Part shown: positions 24,988-31,970 of the stretch, in pieces | How positions within the stretch are numbered: position 1 is the first letter of the stretch | Layout of the letters: every line of letters starts with the position of its first letter | Source: Streptomyces sp. F63 | Lineage (GTDB): Bacteria; Actinomycetota; Actinomycetes; Streptomycetales; Streptomycetaceae | Reading direction: 5' to 3' | Length of the DNA stretch: 43,922 nt | Assembly: GCF_018070345.1 (NCBI RefSeq) | Contig: NZ_JAGPXX010000043.1 | Location: 1-43,922 of the forward strand | Program-made: the position numbers and the translations under genes | The notes under the pieces: model-generated | Seen by the model: the letters and a program-made list of their open reading frames with translations, nothing else | Databases searched by the model: none | Told to the model about the DNA's origin: nothing

Positions 24988-25025
24988 GCCCGGTCCCGGC
25001 CGGGAGCCGGACGCGGGGAGCGGCG

Positions 25026-26525
25026 CTACACGCCGGACACCCGGCCCCCGGCCCCCCGCGCGGAGGCGCGGGACGACGGCGCCTTGGGCAGGGCCGCCTG
25101 GATCTCCGCGCGCAGGTCCTCGACGGTGGCGTGGCCGGCGTACTGCCCCGTCAGCCGGTACATCTCGCGGAGCCGGTCCCAGGTCCGGTGCGAGGAGGTC
25201 TCCCCGATGCTCACCAGCGCCAACCGGGCGTAGCGGTCCGCCTGTTCGGGGTCGTCGGCGATGAAGCAGGCCGAGGCGAGGGAGATGTAGTCGAAGATCT
25301 GCGAGCGCTGGTGGCCCTGCGCGCGCAGCCGCAGGGCCTCCTTGGCGTGGCGCTTGGCCGTGACGGCGGCCGACGGGTCGTGGTCGGCGAGGGTGCGGAA
25401 CGCCAGGGCCTGCATCCCGTGCAGATCCGCCTCGTCGAACATCTGCATCCAGCTGGGCGGCGGGACGTCGCCGCGGTCCGAGGCGAACAGGTCCTCGGCC
25501 CGGCCGAGGGTCCGGCGCATCGCCTGCCCGCGGCCCATCGAGGCCTGGGCCCATGCCTCGATCGTGCAGAGCATGGCGCGGGTCCGCGGCAGGGTCTCCT
25601 CCCCGGAACCGGACGCGGCGAGCTTCATCAGGTCCAGTGCCTCGTCGGGCCGGCCGAGGTGGACCATCTGCCGGGCGGCGCGGGACAGCGCCTCGCCGGC
25701 GCGCGGCCGGTCGCCGCCCTCGCGGGCCGCGTGCGCGGCGATGACGAAGTACTTCTGGGCGGTCGGCTCCAGGCCGACGTCGTGGGACATCCAGCCGGCC
25801 AGCACCGCGAGATTGGCCGCGACGCCCCACAGCCGCCGCTGGAGGTGTTCCGGGTGGCGGTAGGCGAGCATGCCGCCCACTTCGTTGAGCTGGCCGACCA
25901 CGGCCTTGCGCTGCAGCCCGCCGCCGCGGGCCGCGTCCCACGCGCGGAACACCTCGACCGAGCGTTCCAGCGCCTCGACCTCCTGGGTTCCCACGGGGGC
26001 GGCGTCGAACCGGTCGAAGTCGGCCATCCCGGCGCTCGCCGGGCTGCCGGGGCGGGGCCCGGGGAGGGCGCCCGCGGGGTCGGTGTGCAGCCAGTCGCGC
26101 AGGGCGACGGCGAGTGCTGATCCTGTGGTGAGCGCGGCGCCCGCGCCCACCAAGCCGCGTCGGTTGAGCATGAGGTCCATTCCCGTGAATTCGGTGAGAA
26201 CCTCGGCGGTCCGCTCGGGCGCCCAGGGGAGTCCGTCGTCGGACTGCCACTTCCTCCCCGCACGCCCGCGCCGGCCGAGTCCGAGGTCCTCGATGGTCAC
26301 GACACGGCCGAGACGCTCGGTGAACAGGGTCGCCAGTACCTTCGGCACGGGATCGCGCGGCACCTCGCCGGTGTCGATCCAACGCCGCACCCGCGAGGTG
26401 TCGGTCGCCAGCTGGGGGTGGCCCATGGCCGCCGCCTGCCGGTTGACCAGCCTCGCGAGCTCTCCCTTGGACCAGCCGGTGAGGCCGAACAGGTCCGCGA
26501 GTCGGGTGTTGGGTTCCTTGGTCAC
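25026..26525 (-). CDS. NsdA-like regulator: N-terminal helix-turn-helix, TPR-like C-terminus
   Basis: 499 residues beginning at GTG (TKEPNTRLADLFGLTGWSKG). The N-terminal DNA-binding-like part spans about 8-85 (ELARLVNRQAAAMGHP, DTSRVRRWIDTGEVPRD, VVTIEDLGL). The rest is helical and TPR-like (LYRL/AHAAREGG, RAGEALSRAARQMVHLGRPD, RYARLALVSIGE). This matches the architecture of Streptomyces NsdA-type repressors of sporulation and antibiotic production; I cannot tell which member it is. GRRGLVGAGAALTTGSALAV near 135 is a short hydrophobic stretch, perhaps structural. It is divergent from a phosphotransferase-like gene. Confidence 0.85.
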   Translation of the reverse strand: MTKEPNTRLADLFGLTGWSKGELARLVNRQAAAMGHPQLATDTSRVRRWIDTGEVPRDPVPKVLATLFTERLGRVVTIEDLGLGRRGRAGRKWQSDDGLPWAPERTAEVLTEFTGMDLMLNRRGLVGAGAALTTGSALAVALRDWLHTDPAGALPGPRPGSPASAGMADFDRFDAAPVGTQEVEALERSVEVFRAWDAARGGGLQRKAVVGQLNEVGGMLAYRHPEHLQRRLWGVAANLAVLAGWMSHDVGLEPTAQKYFVIAAHAAREGGDRPRAGEALSRAARQMVHLGRPDEALDLMKLAASGSGEETLPRTRAMLCTIEAWAQASMGRGQAMRRTLGRAEDLFASDRGDVPPPSWMQMFDEADLHGMQALAFRTLADHDPSAAVTAKRHAKEALRLRAQGHQRSQIFDYISLASACFIADDPEQADRYARLALVSIGETSSHRTWDRLREMYRLTGQYAGHATVEDLRAEIQAALPKAPSSRASARGAGGRVSGV

Positions 26526-26547
26526 GTCAAGCCCCCAGGTTCCTCGG

Positions 26548-26559
26548 CTGTCTTGACAG
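26548..26559. promoter_or_regulatory. Small palindrome in the divergent NsdA-like/phosphotransferase promoter region
   Basis: CTGTCTTGACAG is a 5-2-5 inverted repeat 22 bases upstream of the NsdA-like start. Read on the minus strand it overlaps TACTGT, a possible -10. It may be an autoregulatory site; the evidence is position only. Confidence 0.3.
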
Positions 26560-26760
26560 TAATGGCCCGTCAGGGGGGTGCGGGGCATTCGCCAGGCTTC
26601 GCCAGGGTCCGCCACGTGGTGTGCCACCCGTGTCCGGGTGTCGGGTAGGAACCGCGCCACCCGTCCCGGTGACCGGACCGCATTTCCCCAGGGTGCGGAG
26701 TCCGGGCCCGGGCGGGGGGCGCAGGCATGCCGTCGGCCCACGAAGGGATCCGTTCCGCCC

Positions 26761-27900
26761 ATGTACGCAGCGCCGTCCTCCGTGTCCGCCCCGCCTCCGC
26801 CGTACCGCCCGCAGGCGGGCGGCGGCAGGCCGTACGCCACCGGTGCCGCGCCCGCGGGGGCGGTCCTGCCGGCCGGCGGACGGCCGCAGCGCGCGGCGGC
26901 CGGGGGCGGCCCCACGCTCAGCGGGAGGATCGACTTGTCCGGCCCGCAGGGCACCCGGCTGCGCACCGCCATCGCGGCGGTGCACCGCGTCTGCCCGGAG
27001 TTCCACCCGGTACAGGTGCTCCGCCGCAGCGGGCGCTCGGTGCTGATCGTCGGCACCACGGGCCGGGCCACGGCCGTGGCGAAGTGCCTGCTGGACCACT
27101 CCCCCGTCTGGACGGAACGGGCCCGGCAGGAAATAGCGGCGTACCGCGCGTTCGTCCGGCACCGCCCGCCCGTGCGGGTGCCCCGGCTGGTCGCGGCGGA
27201 CCCGGACAACTGCACGCTCGTCGTGGAACGGATGGCGGGGCGGCCGGCGGCCCTGCAGCGGCACCCTCTGGAGGCCCCGCCGCGCGCCGACATCAAGGCG
27301 GTGCTGCAGGCGGTCTGCCGGGTCAACCAGTGGCGGCCGCCGCCCGGCCTGTTCGGCGTCCCGCTGGACTACGCGGGCCGGCTGAGCCGGTACCACGAAC
27401 TGGGCCTGCTCACCGACCGGGACACCAGCGACCTGCAGAAGCTGCTGCACGGCCTGGCGCACGCGGCCTCCCGGCAGGGCGGCCAGGGGCAGGGGCAGTT
27501 CTGCCACGGCGACGCGCTGCTCTCCAACGTCCTGCTCTCCCCGGCCGGCCCGGTGCTGCTCGACTGGGACCACGCCGGCTGGTACCTCCCCGGCTACGAT
27601 CTGGCGACGCTGTGGACGATCCTCGGCGAGGCGCCCGCCGCCCGCCGCCGGATCAGCCGGCTGGCGCAGGCGGCCGGGCCCGCCGCGCGGGACGCGTTCC
27701 TCGTCAATCTCATGCTGGTGCTCACCCGGGAGATCCGCACCTGCGAGACCGCGGTGCAGCGGATGATGCGCGAACCCGGTCCCGCCCTGCCCGGGGCCAC
27801 GGGCTCCCCCGGCGAGGCGCAGCGGCTGCTGCTGCGGCGTCTCCACGACGACTGCGGAATGGCCCGGCGGGCGGTACGGGCAGCGGTGGGCACCCGCTGA
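26761..27900 (+). CDS. Aminoglycoside-phosphotransferase-fold protein
   Basis: 379 residues. After a ~60-residue Pro/Gly/Ala-rich leader comes a kinase-like fold: a beta-rich N lobe (VQVLRRSGRSVLIVGTTGRA), the hinge NCTLVVERMAGRPA, the catalytic loop CHGDALLSNVLL (about 246-257) and the metal-binding VLLDWDHAGW. The HGD...N and DWD pattern is that of APH/choline-kinase enzymes. The substrate cannot be read from sequence, and resistance should not be assumed; many Streptomyces homologues are chromosomal housekeeping proteins. Divergent from the NsdA-like gene and ending at a very strong terminator. Confidence 0.88.
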   Translation: MYAAPSSVSAPPPPYRPQAGGGRPYATGAAPAGAVLPAGGRPQRAAAGGGPTLSGRIDLSGPQGTRLRTAIAAVHRVCPEFHPVQVLRRSGRSVLIVGTTGRATAVAKCLLDHSPVWTERARQEIAAYRAFVRHRPPVRVPRLVAADPDNCTLVVERMAGRPAALQRHPLEAPPRADIKAVLQAVCRVNQWRPPPGLFGVPLDYAGRLSRYHELGLLTDRDTSDLQKLLHGLAHAASRQGGQGQGQFCHGDALLSNVLLSPAGPVLLDWDHAGWYLPGYDLATLWTILGEAPAARRRISRLAQAAGPAARDAFLVNLMLVLTREIRTCETAVQRMMREPGPALPGATGSPGEAQRLLLRRLHDDCGMARRAVRAAVGTR

Positions 27901-27906
27901 GGGGCG

Positions 27907-27951
27907 CCGTGCGGGGCGCGCCCCCTTGGGGGTCGGGCGCGCCCCGCACGG
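27907..27951. terminator. Strong hairpin, perfect 17-base stem
   Basis: CCGTGCGGGGCGCGCCC pairs perfectly with GGGCGCGCCCCGCACGG around an 11-base loop, six bases after the stop of the phosphotransferase-like gene. It should end transcription from that gene and, facing it, may also serve the convergent ABC permease. Confidence 0.85.
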
Positions 27952-28056
27952 TGGGGACGAGCACGCTGACCGCGCGGCCCGCGCCTCCGTGCGGTGCGCG
28001 GTGGTCACGGGAGCCCCGGTGGCCACCGCTTCCCGCCATTCCCGCCAGGAGTCACG

Positions 28057-28091
28057 GGTCACTGGTCACTGGTCACTGGTCACTGGTCACT
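28057..28091. repeat. Heptamer microsatellite (GGTCACT) x5 at the permease stop codon
   Basis: Five perfect GGTCACT units, flanked by one degenerate unit on each side. On the minus strand the first unit supplies the TGA stop of the ABC permease, and because the unit length is seven, TGA occurs in all three frames within the array. It could act as a multi-frame stop. Confidence 0.9.
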
Positions 28092-28938
28092 GGTCGCGAT
28101 GGTGCACCACCGCGACGGTGAGGGCGGCCGCCGCGAGCGCCCAGGCGGCGTAAACGGTCCACGCCCCGCTCACCGTCCAGGGGTACGGGCCCGGCGGGAA
28201 GCCATCCGGGACGGCCAGCCGGTTCCAGGCGCCGAGGGGCAGCGCATGGTCGAGAACCGCCGCCCAGTGGCGGTTCTCCCGGACGGCCGCGGGCAGCAGC
28301 AGAAGCACCGCGAAACACGCGACGGTGGTGGCGGCCCCGTGCCGGATGAGGACGCCGAGCGCCAGCCCCGTGAGCGCGGCCACCGGTGCCAGCAGCGCGG
28401 AGGCCGCGACGACGCGCGGCGCACCCGGGTGACCGAGGGAGACCCCGGCGTCCCGGGCGCCCAGGATCGTCTGGGTCAGGAGGAACGAGCCTCCCGCGAC
28501 GACCACTCCGAACAGGATGGCCACCGCCGTGACGACGCACGCCTTGGCCGCCATGAGCGGGCGGCGGGCCGGGACCGCCGCGAAGGTGGCGCGGATCATT
28601 CCGGTGCCGTACTCGCGGGTGACCGCGGTGGCGCCGATGGCGCCGGCGGCCAGCAACAGCACCAGCGCGGCGTTGGCGGTGAAGGCGTCGCGCAGCGGTA
28701 TGCCGTCGGCCACGAAGCCCGCGCGGGCCTCCGGGTCCAACACGTCCCAATAGCGGTAATGGTCCCAGGCGGCACCCGCGTTGAACGCCGTGACGGCCAC
28801 CGCGCCGATGAGCAGGCTCCACGGGGTAGAGCGGAGCGACCACAGCTTGAGCCACTCGGCGGCCAGGAGGTCGCGGAACCGTCCGCGGGGCCCGGTCTCC
28901 GGCGTTCCGGCGGCGGCTGTCCCGGTCACCGTGGTCAC
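28087..28938 (-). CDS. ABC-2 type transporter permease
   Basis: 283 residues with about six membrane helices, including TPWSLLIGAVAVTAFNAG, ANAALVLLLAAGAIGATAV, ACVVTAVAILFGVVVAGGSF, ALLAPVAALTGLALGVLI, VACFAVLLLLPAAV and WTVYAAWALAAAALTVAVV. The motif EYGTGMIRATFAAVPARRPL after the second helix is typical of ABC-2 permeases next to drug or peptide export ATPases. GTG start overlaps the ATPase stop (GTGA). The coding region ends inside a heptamer repeat. The transported substrate is unknown. Confidence 0.93.
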   Translation of the reverse strand: MTTVTGTAAAGTPETGPRGRFRDLLAAEWLKLWSLRSTPWSLLIGAVAVTAFNAGAAWDHYRYWDVLDPEARAGFVADGIPLRDAFTANAALVLLLAAGAIGATAVTREYGTGMIRATFAAVPARRPLMAAKACVVTAVAILFGVVVAGGSFLLTQTILGARDAGVSLGHPGAPRVVAASALLAPVAALTGLALGVLIRHGAATTVACFAVLLLLPAAVRENRHWAAVLDHALPLGAWNRLAVPDGFPPGPYPWTVSGAWTVYAAWALAAAALTVAVVHHRDQ

Positions 28939-29843
28939 CGGCTCTCCTGCGCGGGGTATTCGACGTGATCGGCGGTGAGTTCCATGAAGGCGTCCTCCAA
29001 CGAGGGTTGCCGGGGGGTCAGTTCACTCAGCGGGATGCCATGGCGGCAGGCGATCCCGCCGATCCGCTCCGCGGTCATCCCGGTCACGGTGAGCGCGCCG
29101 CCCTCCGGGTGCACGGCTGCTCCCTCGACGGCCAGTAACGCTCCCAGCCCGCGCGGGTCCGGGCTGCGCACGACCACACTCCGGCGGGTGCCGCGTGCCG
29201 CGAAGTCCCGCACGCCCTCCGCCGCGATCAACTTGCCCCGGCCGATGACGATCAGTTCATCGGCGGTGTGTTCCATCTCGGACATCAGGTGACTGGAGAC
29301 GAACACGGTGCGGCCTTCGGCGGCCAGTTCGCGGAACAGCCCGCGCACCCACGCCACCCCTTCCGGGTCGAGCCCGTTGAGCGGTTCGTCGAACAGCAGC
29401 ACCGGTGGATCGCCGAGCAGCGCGGCGGCGATCCCGAGCCGCTGCCGCATGCCGAGCGAGAACCCGCCGATGCGGCGCCGTGCCGCACCGGCGAGTCCGG
29501 CCTGCTCCAGTACAGCCTCAACCCGGCGGCGCGGGATGCCGTTGCTCCGGGCCAGGACGGCGAGATGCGCCCGTGCGCGATGGCCGCCGTGCGCGGCGCC
29601 CGCATCCAGCTGCGCGCCGACGTGGCGCAGGCCGCGAGGGCGGTCCCGGAAGGGCCGGCCGCCGACGGTCACGGTCCCGCCGGTCGGCTCGTGCAGTCCC
29701 AGGATCATCCGCAGCGTGGTGCTCTTCCCGGCGCCGTTCGGGCCGAGGAACCCGGTGACCCGCCCCGGTCTCACCGTGAAACCCAGGCCGTCCACGGCGG
29801 TGGTCCGGCCGTAGCGCTTCGTCAGTTCATTGGCTTCGATCAC
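28935..29843 (-). CDS. ABC transporter ATPase, with one TTA codon
   Basis: About 302 residues. Walker A GPNGAGKST near 38-46, signature FSLGMRQR, Walker B VLLFDEPLNGLDP and switch histidine in VFVSSHLMSEME are all intact. The C-terminal extension (SLEDAFMELTADHVEYPAQE) is that of exporters of the DrrA/CcmA kind. The GTG start at 29843 is tentative; another GTG lies at 29852. Leucine 236 is encoded by TTA (29138-29136, minus strand), so translation may need the bldA tRNA. Co-transcribed with the permease and divergent from a two-component system that may control it. Confidence 0.93.
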   Translation of the reverse strand: MIEANELTKRYGRTTAVDGLGFTVRPGRVTGFLGPNGAGKSTTLRMILGLHEPTGGTVTVGGRPFRDRPRGLRHVGAQLDAGAAHGGHRARAHLAVLARSNGIPRRRVEAVLEQAGLAGAARRRIGGFSLGMRQRLGIAAALLGDPPVLLFDEPLNGLDPEGVAWVRGLFRELAAEGRTVFVSSHLMSEMEHTADELIVIGRGKLIAAEGVRDFAARGTRRSVVVRSPDPRGLGALLAVEGAAVHPEGGALTVTGMTAERIGGIACRHGIPLSELTPRQPSLEDAFMELTADHVEYPAQESR

Positions 29844-29941
29844 CTCGCCCACGGTGCCGGGGCGCACCCGCGCCTGTCGTCGGCCCGGGGCGGACAGTCG
29901 TCGCGGCGGACGCCGGCCACGGGTGTACGACCACGGGCCGA

Positions 29942-29969
29942 TGACCGGCCGGGGCCCCGTCGTTAGCAT
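29942..29969 (+). promoter_or_regulatory. Candidate promoter for the sensor kinase, leaderless start
   Basis: TAGCAT at 29964-29969 is a plausible -10, sixteen bases after TGACCG. The ATG at 29977 follows seven bases later with no ribosome site, as in leaderless Streptomyces mRNAs. Confidence 0.4.
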
Positions 29970-29976
29970 CGCCCGC

Positions 29977-31239
29977 ATGCCGGTCCCGCCTTCCCGCACC
30001 CCGCATGCCCGGGCCTTCCTCCCCCCGGTCCTCCGCCGCTGGGGGCGTCTGCCGTCCGGCGCCTGGGCGGCTCTCGCCTGGTGCGCGGGAACGGCCTTCG
30101 CGTTTCTGTCCCGCGTACGGCTGCCCGGGGAGGCGGAGCCCACCGTCCACCCCGGGGTCTACCTCTACCGCTGGGACGGCCTGACGGTGATGGCGCTGGC
30201 CACCGCCGCGACACTGGCCGGCGCCGGTCTGCTGCGCCGCCGTCCCCCGGTGGCGCTCGCGCTGATGCTTGCCGGGGCCGTCATCGCGTCCACGGCACTG
30301 AGCGTGGCGGAGATCCCGTTGGCACAGTTCCTCGCGGTCGATGTCGCGCTGTACGCCATCGCCGCGACCCGGCCGCGCCGGACCGGCATCGCGGCCACCG
30401 GCACGGCGCTGGGCGTGCTGGCCGGCTACCTGGCCGTCCGGTTGTCGTCCGGCTGGTCGGTGGGCACCTCGGCGGAGCTGTCCGTGGCGCTGACGGCCGT
30501 CGTGGCCTGGCTGCTCGGTGACGCGGCGCGCCAGTCCCGGGAGCACGCCGACCGGGTTCGCGCCCAGGCCGCCGAACAGGCCATTACCGCCGAACGCCTC
30601 CGTATCGCCCGGGAGTTGCACGACATGGTCGCTCACAGCATCGGCATCGTCGCTCTGCAGGCCGGCGCGGCGAGCCGGGTCATCGAGACCCGGCCGGCGG
30701 ACGCGCGGGAGGCGCTGGCCGCCATCGAGACCTCCGGCCGGGAAACGCTGTCGGGGCTGCGCCGGATGATGGGGGCCCTCCGGCAGTCCGAGCCCGGGTC
30801 CGGTGCGCCGCGCGTGCCGCTGCCCGGCCCCGGGCTGGGGCCGGGCGGCCTGGGGCTCGCCGACGTCGGGCGGCTGGCCGCGGCCACGACGGCGGCAGGG
30901 GTGCGGGTGGACGTGGAGTGGCGCGGTGAGCCGGGCCCGCTGCCGCCGGAGATCGACCGGTCCGCGTACCGCATCGTCCAGGAGGCGGTGACCAACGTCG
31001 TCCGCCACGCCGGCGCCGGTTCCTGCCGGGTGACCGTCGGCCGGGCGCCGGACGGACTGTCCATCGAGGTCACCGACGACGGGGCGGGCCGCCCCGGGGA
31101 AGCGGGCGGCACCGGCTGGGGTCTGACCGGGATGCGCGAGCGGGTCCGGCTGCTGGACGGCGAGTTCGCCGCCGGGCCGCGCCCGGGCGGTGGTTTCCGG
31201 GTGGCGGCCCGGCTGCCCGTTCGGGCGGGGGCGCGGTGA
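29977..31239 (+). CDS. Two-component sensor histidine kinase (NarL-type, HisKA_3)
   Basis: 420 residues. Four or five N-terminal membrane helices (WAALAWCAGTAFAFLS; VMALATAATLAGAGLL; ALALMLAGAVIASTALSV; ATGTALGVLAGYLAV; SVALTAVVAWLLGD) with little extracytoplasmic material precede the dimerisation helix RIARELHDMVAHSIGIVALQ, whose His215 is the phosphorylation site. The HATPase domain has EAVTNVVRHAG, DDGAGR and GWGLTGMRERV. The start at 29977 was preferred to ATG 29941 because of the leaderless-type promoter. The stop overlaps the response regulator (GTGA). Divergent from an ABC exporter that is a likely target. Confidence 0.94.
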   Translation: MPVPPSRTPHARAFLPPVLRRWGRLPSGAWAALAWCAGTAFAFLSRVRLPGEAEPTVHPGVYLYRWDGLTVMALATAATLAGAGLLRRRPPVALALMLAGAVIASTALSVAEIPLAQFLAVDVALYAIAATRPRRTGIAATGTALGVLAGYLAVRLSSGWSVGTSAELSVALTAVVAWLLGDAARQSREHADRVRAQAAEQAITAERLRIARELHDMVAHSIGIVALQAGAASRVIETRPADAREALAAIETSGRETLSGLRRMMGALRQSEPGSGAPRVPLPGPGLGPGGLGLADVGRLAAATTAAGVRVDVEWRGEPGPLPPEIDRSAYRIVQEAVTNVVRHAGAGSCRVTVGRAPDGLSIEVTDDGAGRPGEAGGTGWGLTGMRERVRLLDGEFAAGPRPGGGFRVAARLPVRAGAR

Positions 31240-31910
31240 CGGTCCGCGTGGTACTCGCCGACGACCAGCCGCTCGTCCGCACGGCGCTGCGGATGGTCCT
31301 CGCCGACGCGCCGGATCTGGAGGTGGCCGGGGAGGCGGGCACCGGTGCCGAGGCGGTCCGGCTGGCGGCGGAACTCCGCCCGCACGTCGTCGTCATGGAC
31401 ATCCGGATGCCGGGCATGGACGGCATCGAGGCCACCCGGCTGATCACTTCGGGCTCCGGCGGCGCCCGTGTCATCGTGCTGACCACCTTCGACGACGACG
31501 AGTACGTCCACGGGGCGCTGCGCGCCGGCGCGTCGGGCTTCCTCGTCAAGGACATGGCGCTGGACGACATCCTCGCGGGGATACGCGCCGTCGCCGCCGG
31601 GGACGGCCTGATCGCTCCGGGTGTCACCCGGCGGCTGATCAGGGAGTTCGCGGACCGGCCCGCGCCCGCCCCCGGGGCCGTCGGCGGGCCCGTGCCGTCC
31701 CCGCTCGCGGGCATCACGCAGCGGGAGCGCGAGGTCCTGACGCTCATCGGCAGCGGCCTGTCGAACGGGGAGATCGCGGAGCGGCTGGTCATCAGCGGAG
31801 CGACCGTCAAGACCTATGTGACCCGGCTGCTCGCCAAGCTCGGTGCCCGCGACCGGGTCCAGCTCGTGATCCTCGCCTATGACACGGGACTGGTGGGGAC
31901 GGGCCGGTGA
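31236..31910 (+). CDS. NarL/LuxR-type response regulator
   Basis: 224 residues. Receiver domain 1-120 with acidic pocket ADDQ (8-11), phosphoacceptor Asp55 in VVVMDIRMPGMDGIE, the conserved Thr in LTTFDDDEYV and Lys in FLVKDM. LuxR-type helix-turn-helix at about 158-217 (LTQ-like ITQREREVLTLIGSGLSNGE, then SGATVKTYVTRLLAKL). The GTG start overlaps the kinase stop, so the two are made together. Probable regulator of the divergent ABC transporter genes, as is common for this arrangement; no binding site was identified. Confidence 0.95.
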   Translation: MTVRVVLADDQPLVRTALRMVLADAPDLEVAGEAGTGAEAVRLAAELRPHVVVMDIRMPGMDGIEATRLITSGSGGARVIVLTTFDDDEYVHGALRAGASGFLVKDMALDDILAGIRAVAAGDGLIAPGVTRRLIREFADRPAPAPGAVGGPVPSPLAGITQREREVLTLIGSGLSNGEIAERLVISGATVKTYVTRLLAKLGARDRVQLVILAYDTGLVGTGR

Positions 31911-31970
31911 GCGGTACGGGTCTCCGGGGCACAGCCGCCGCCCGGCCGGCCGTCCGGCAGCGGGGCCGCT

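Noticed and set aside
28057..28091. Heptamer repeat as a CRISPR-like or phase-variation array
   Set aside because: Units are only 7 bases without spacers, and the stop lies in the first unit, so changes in copy number cannot alter the protein.
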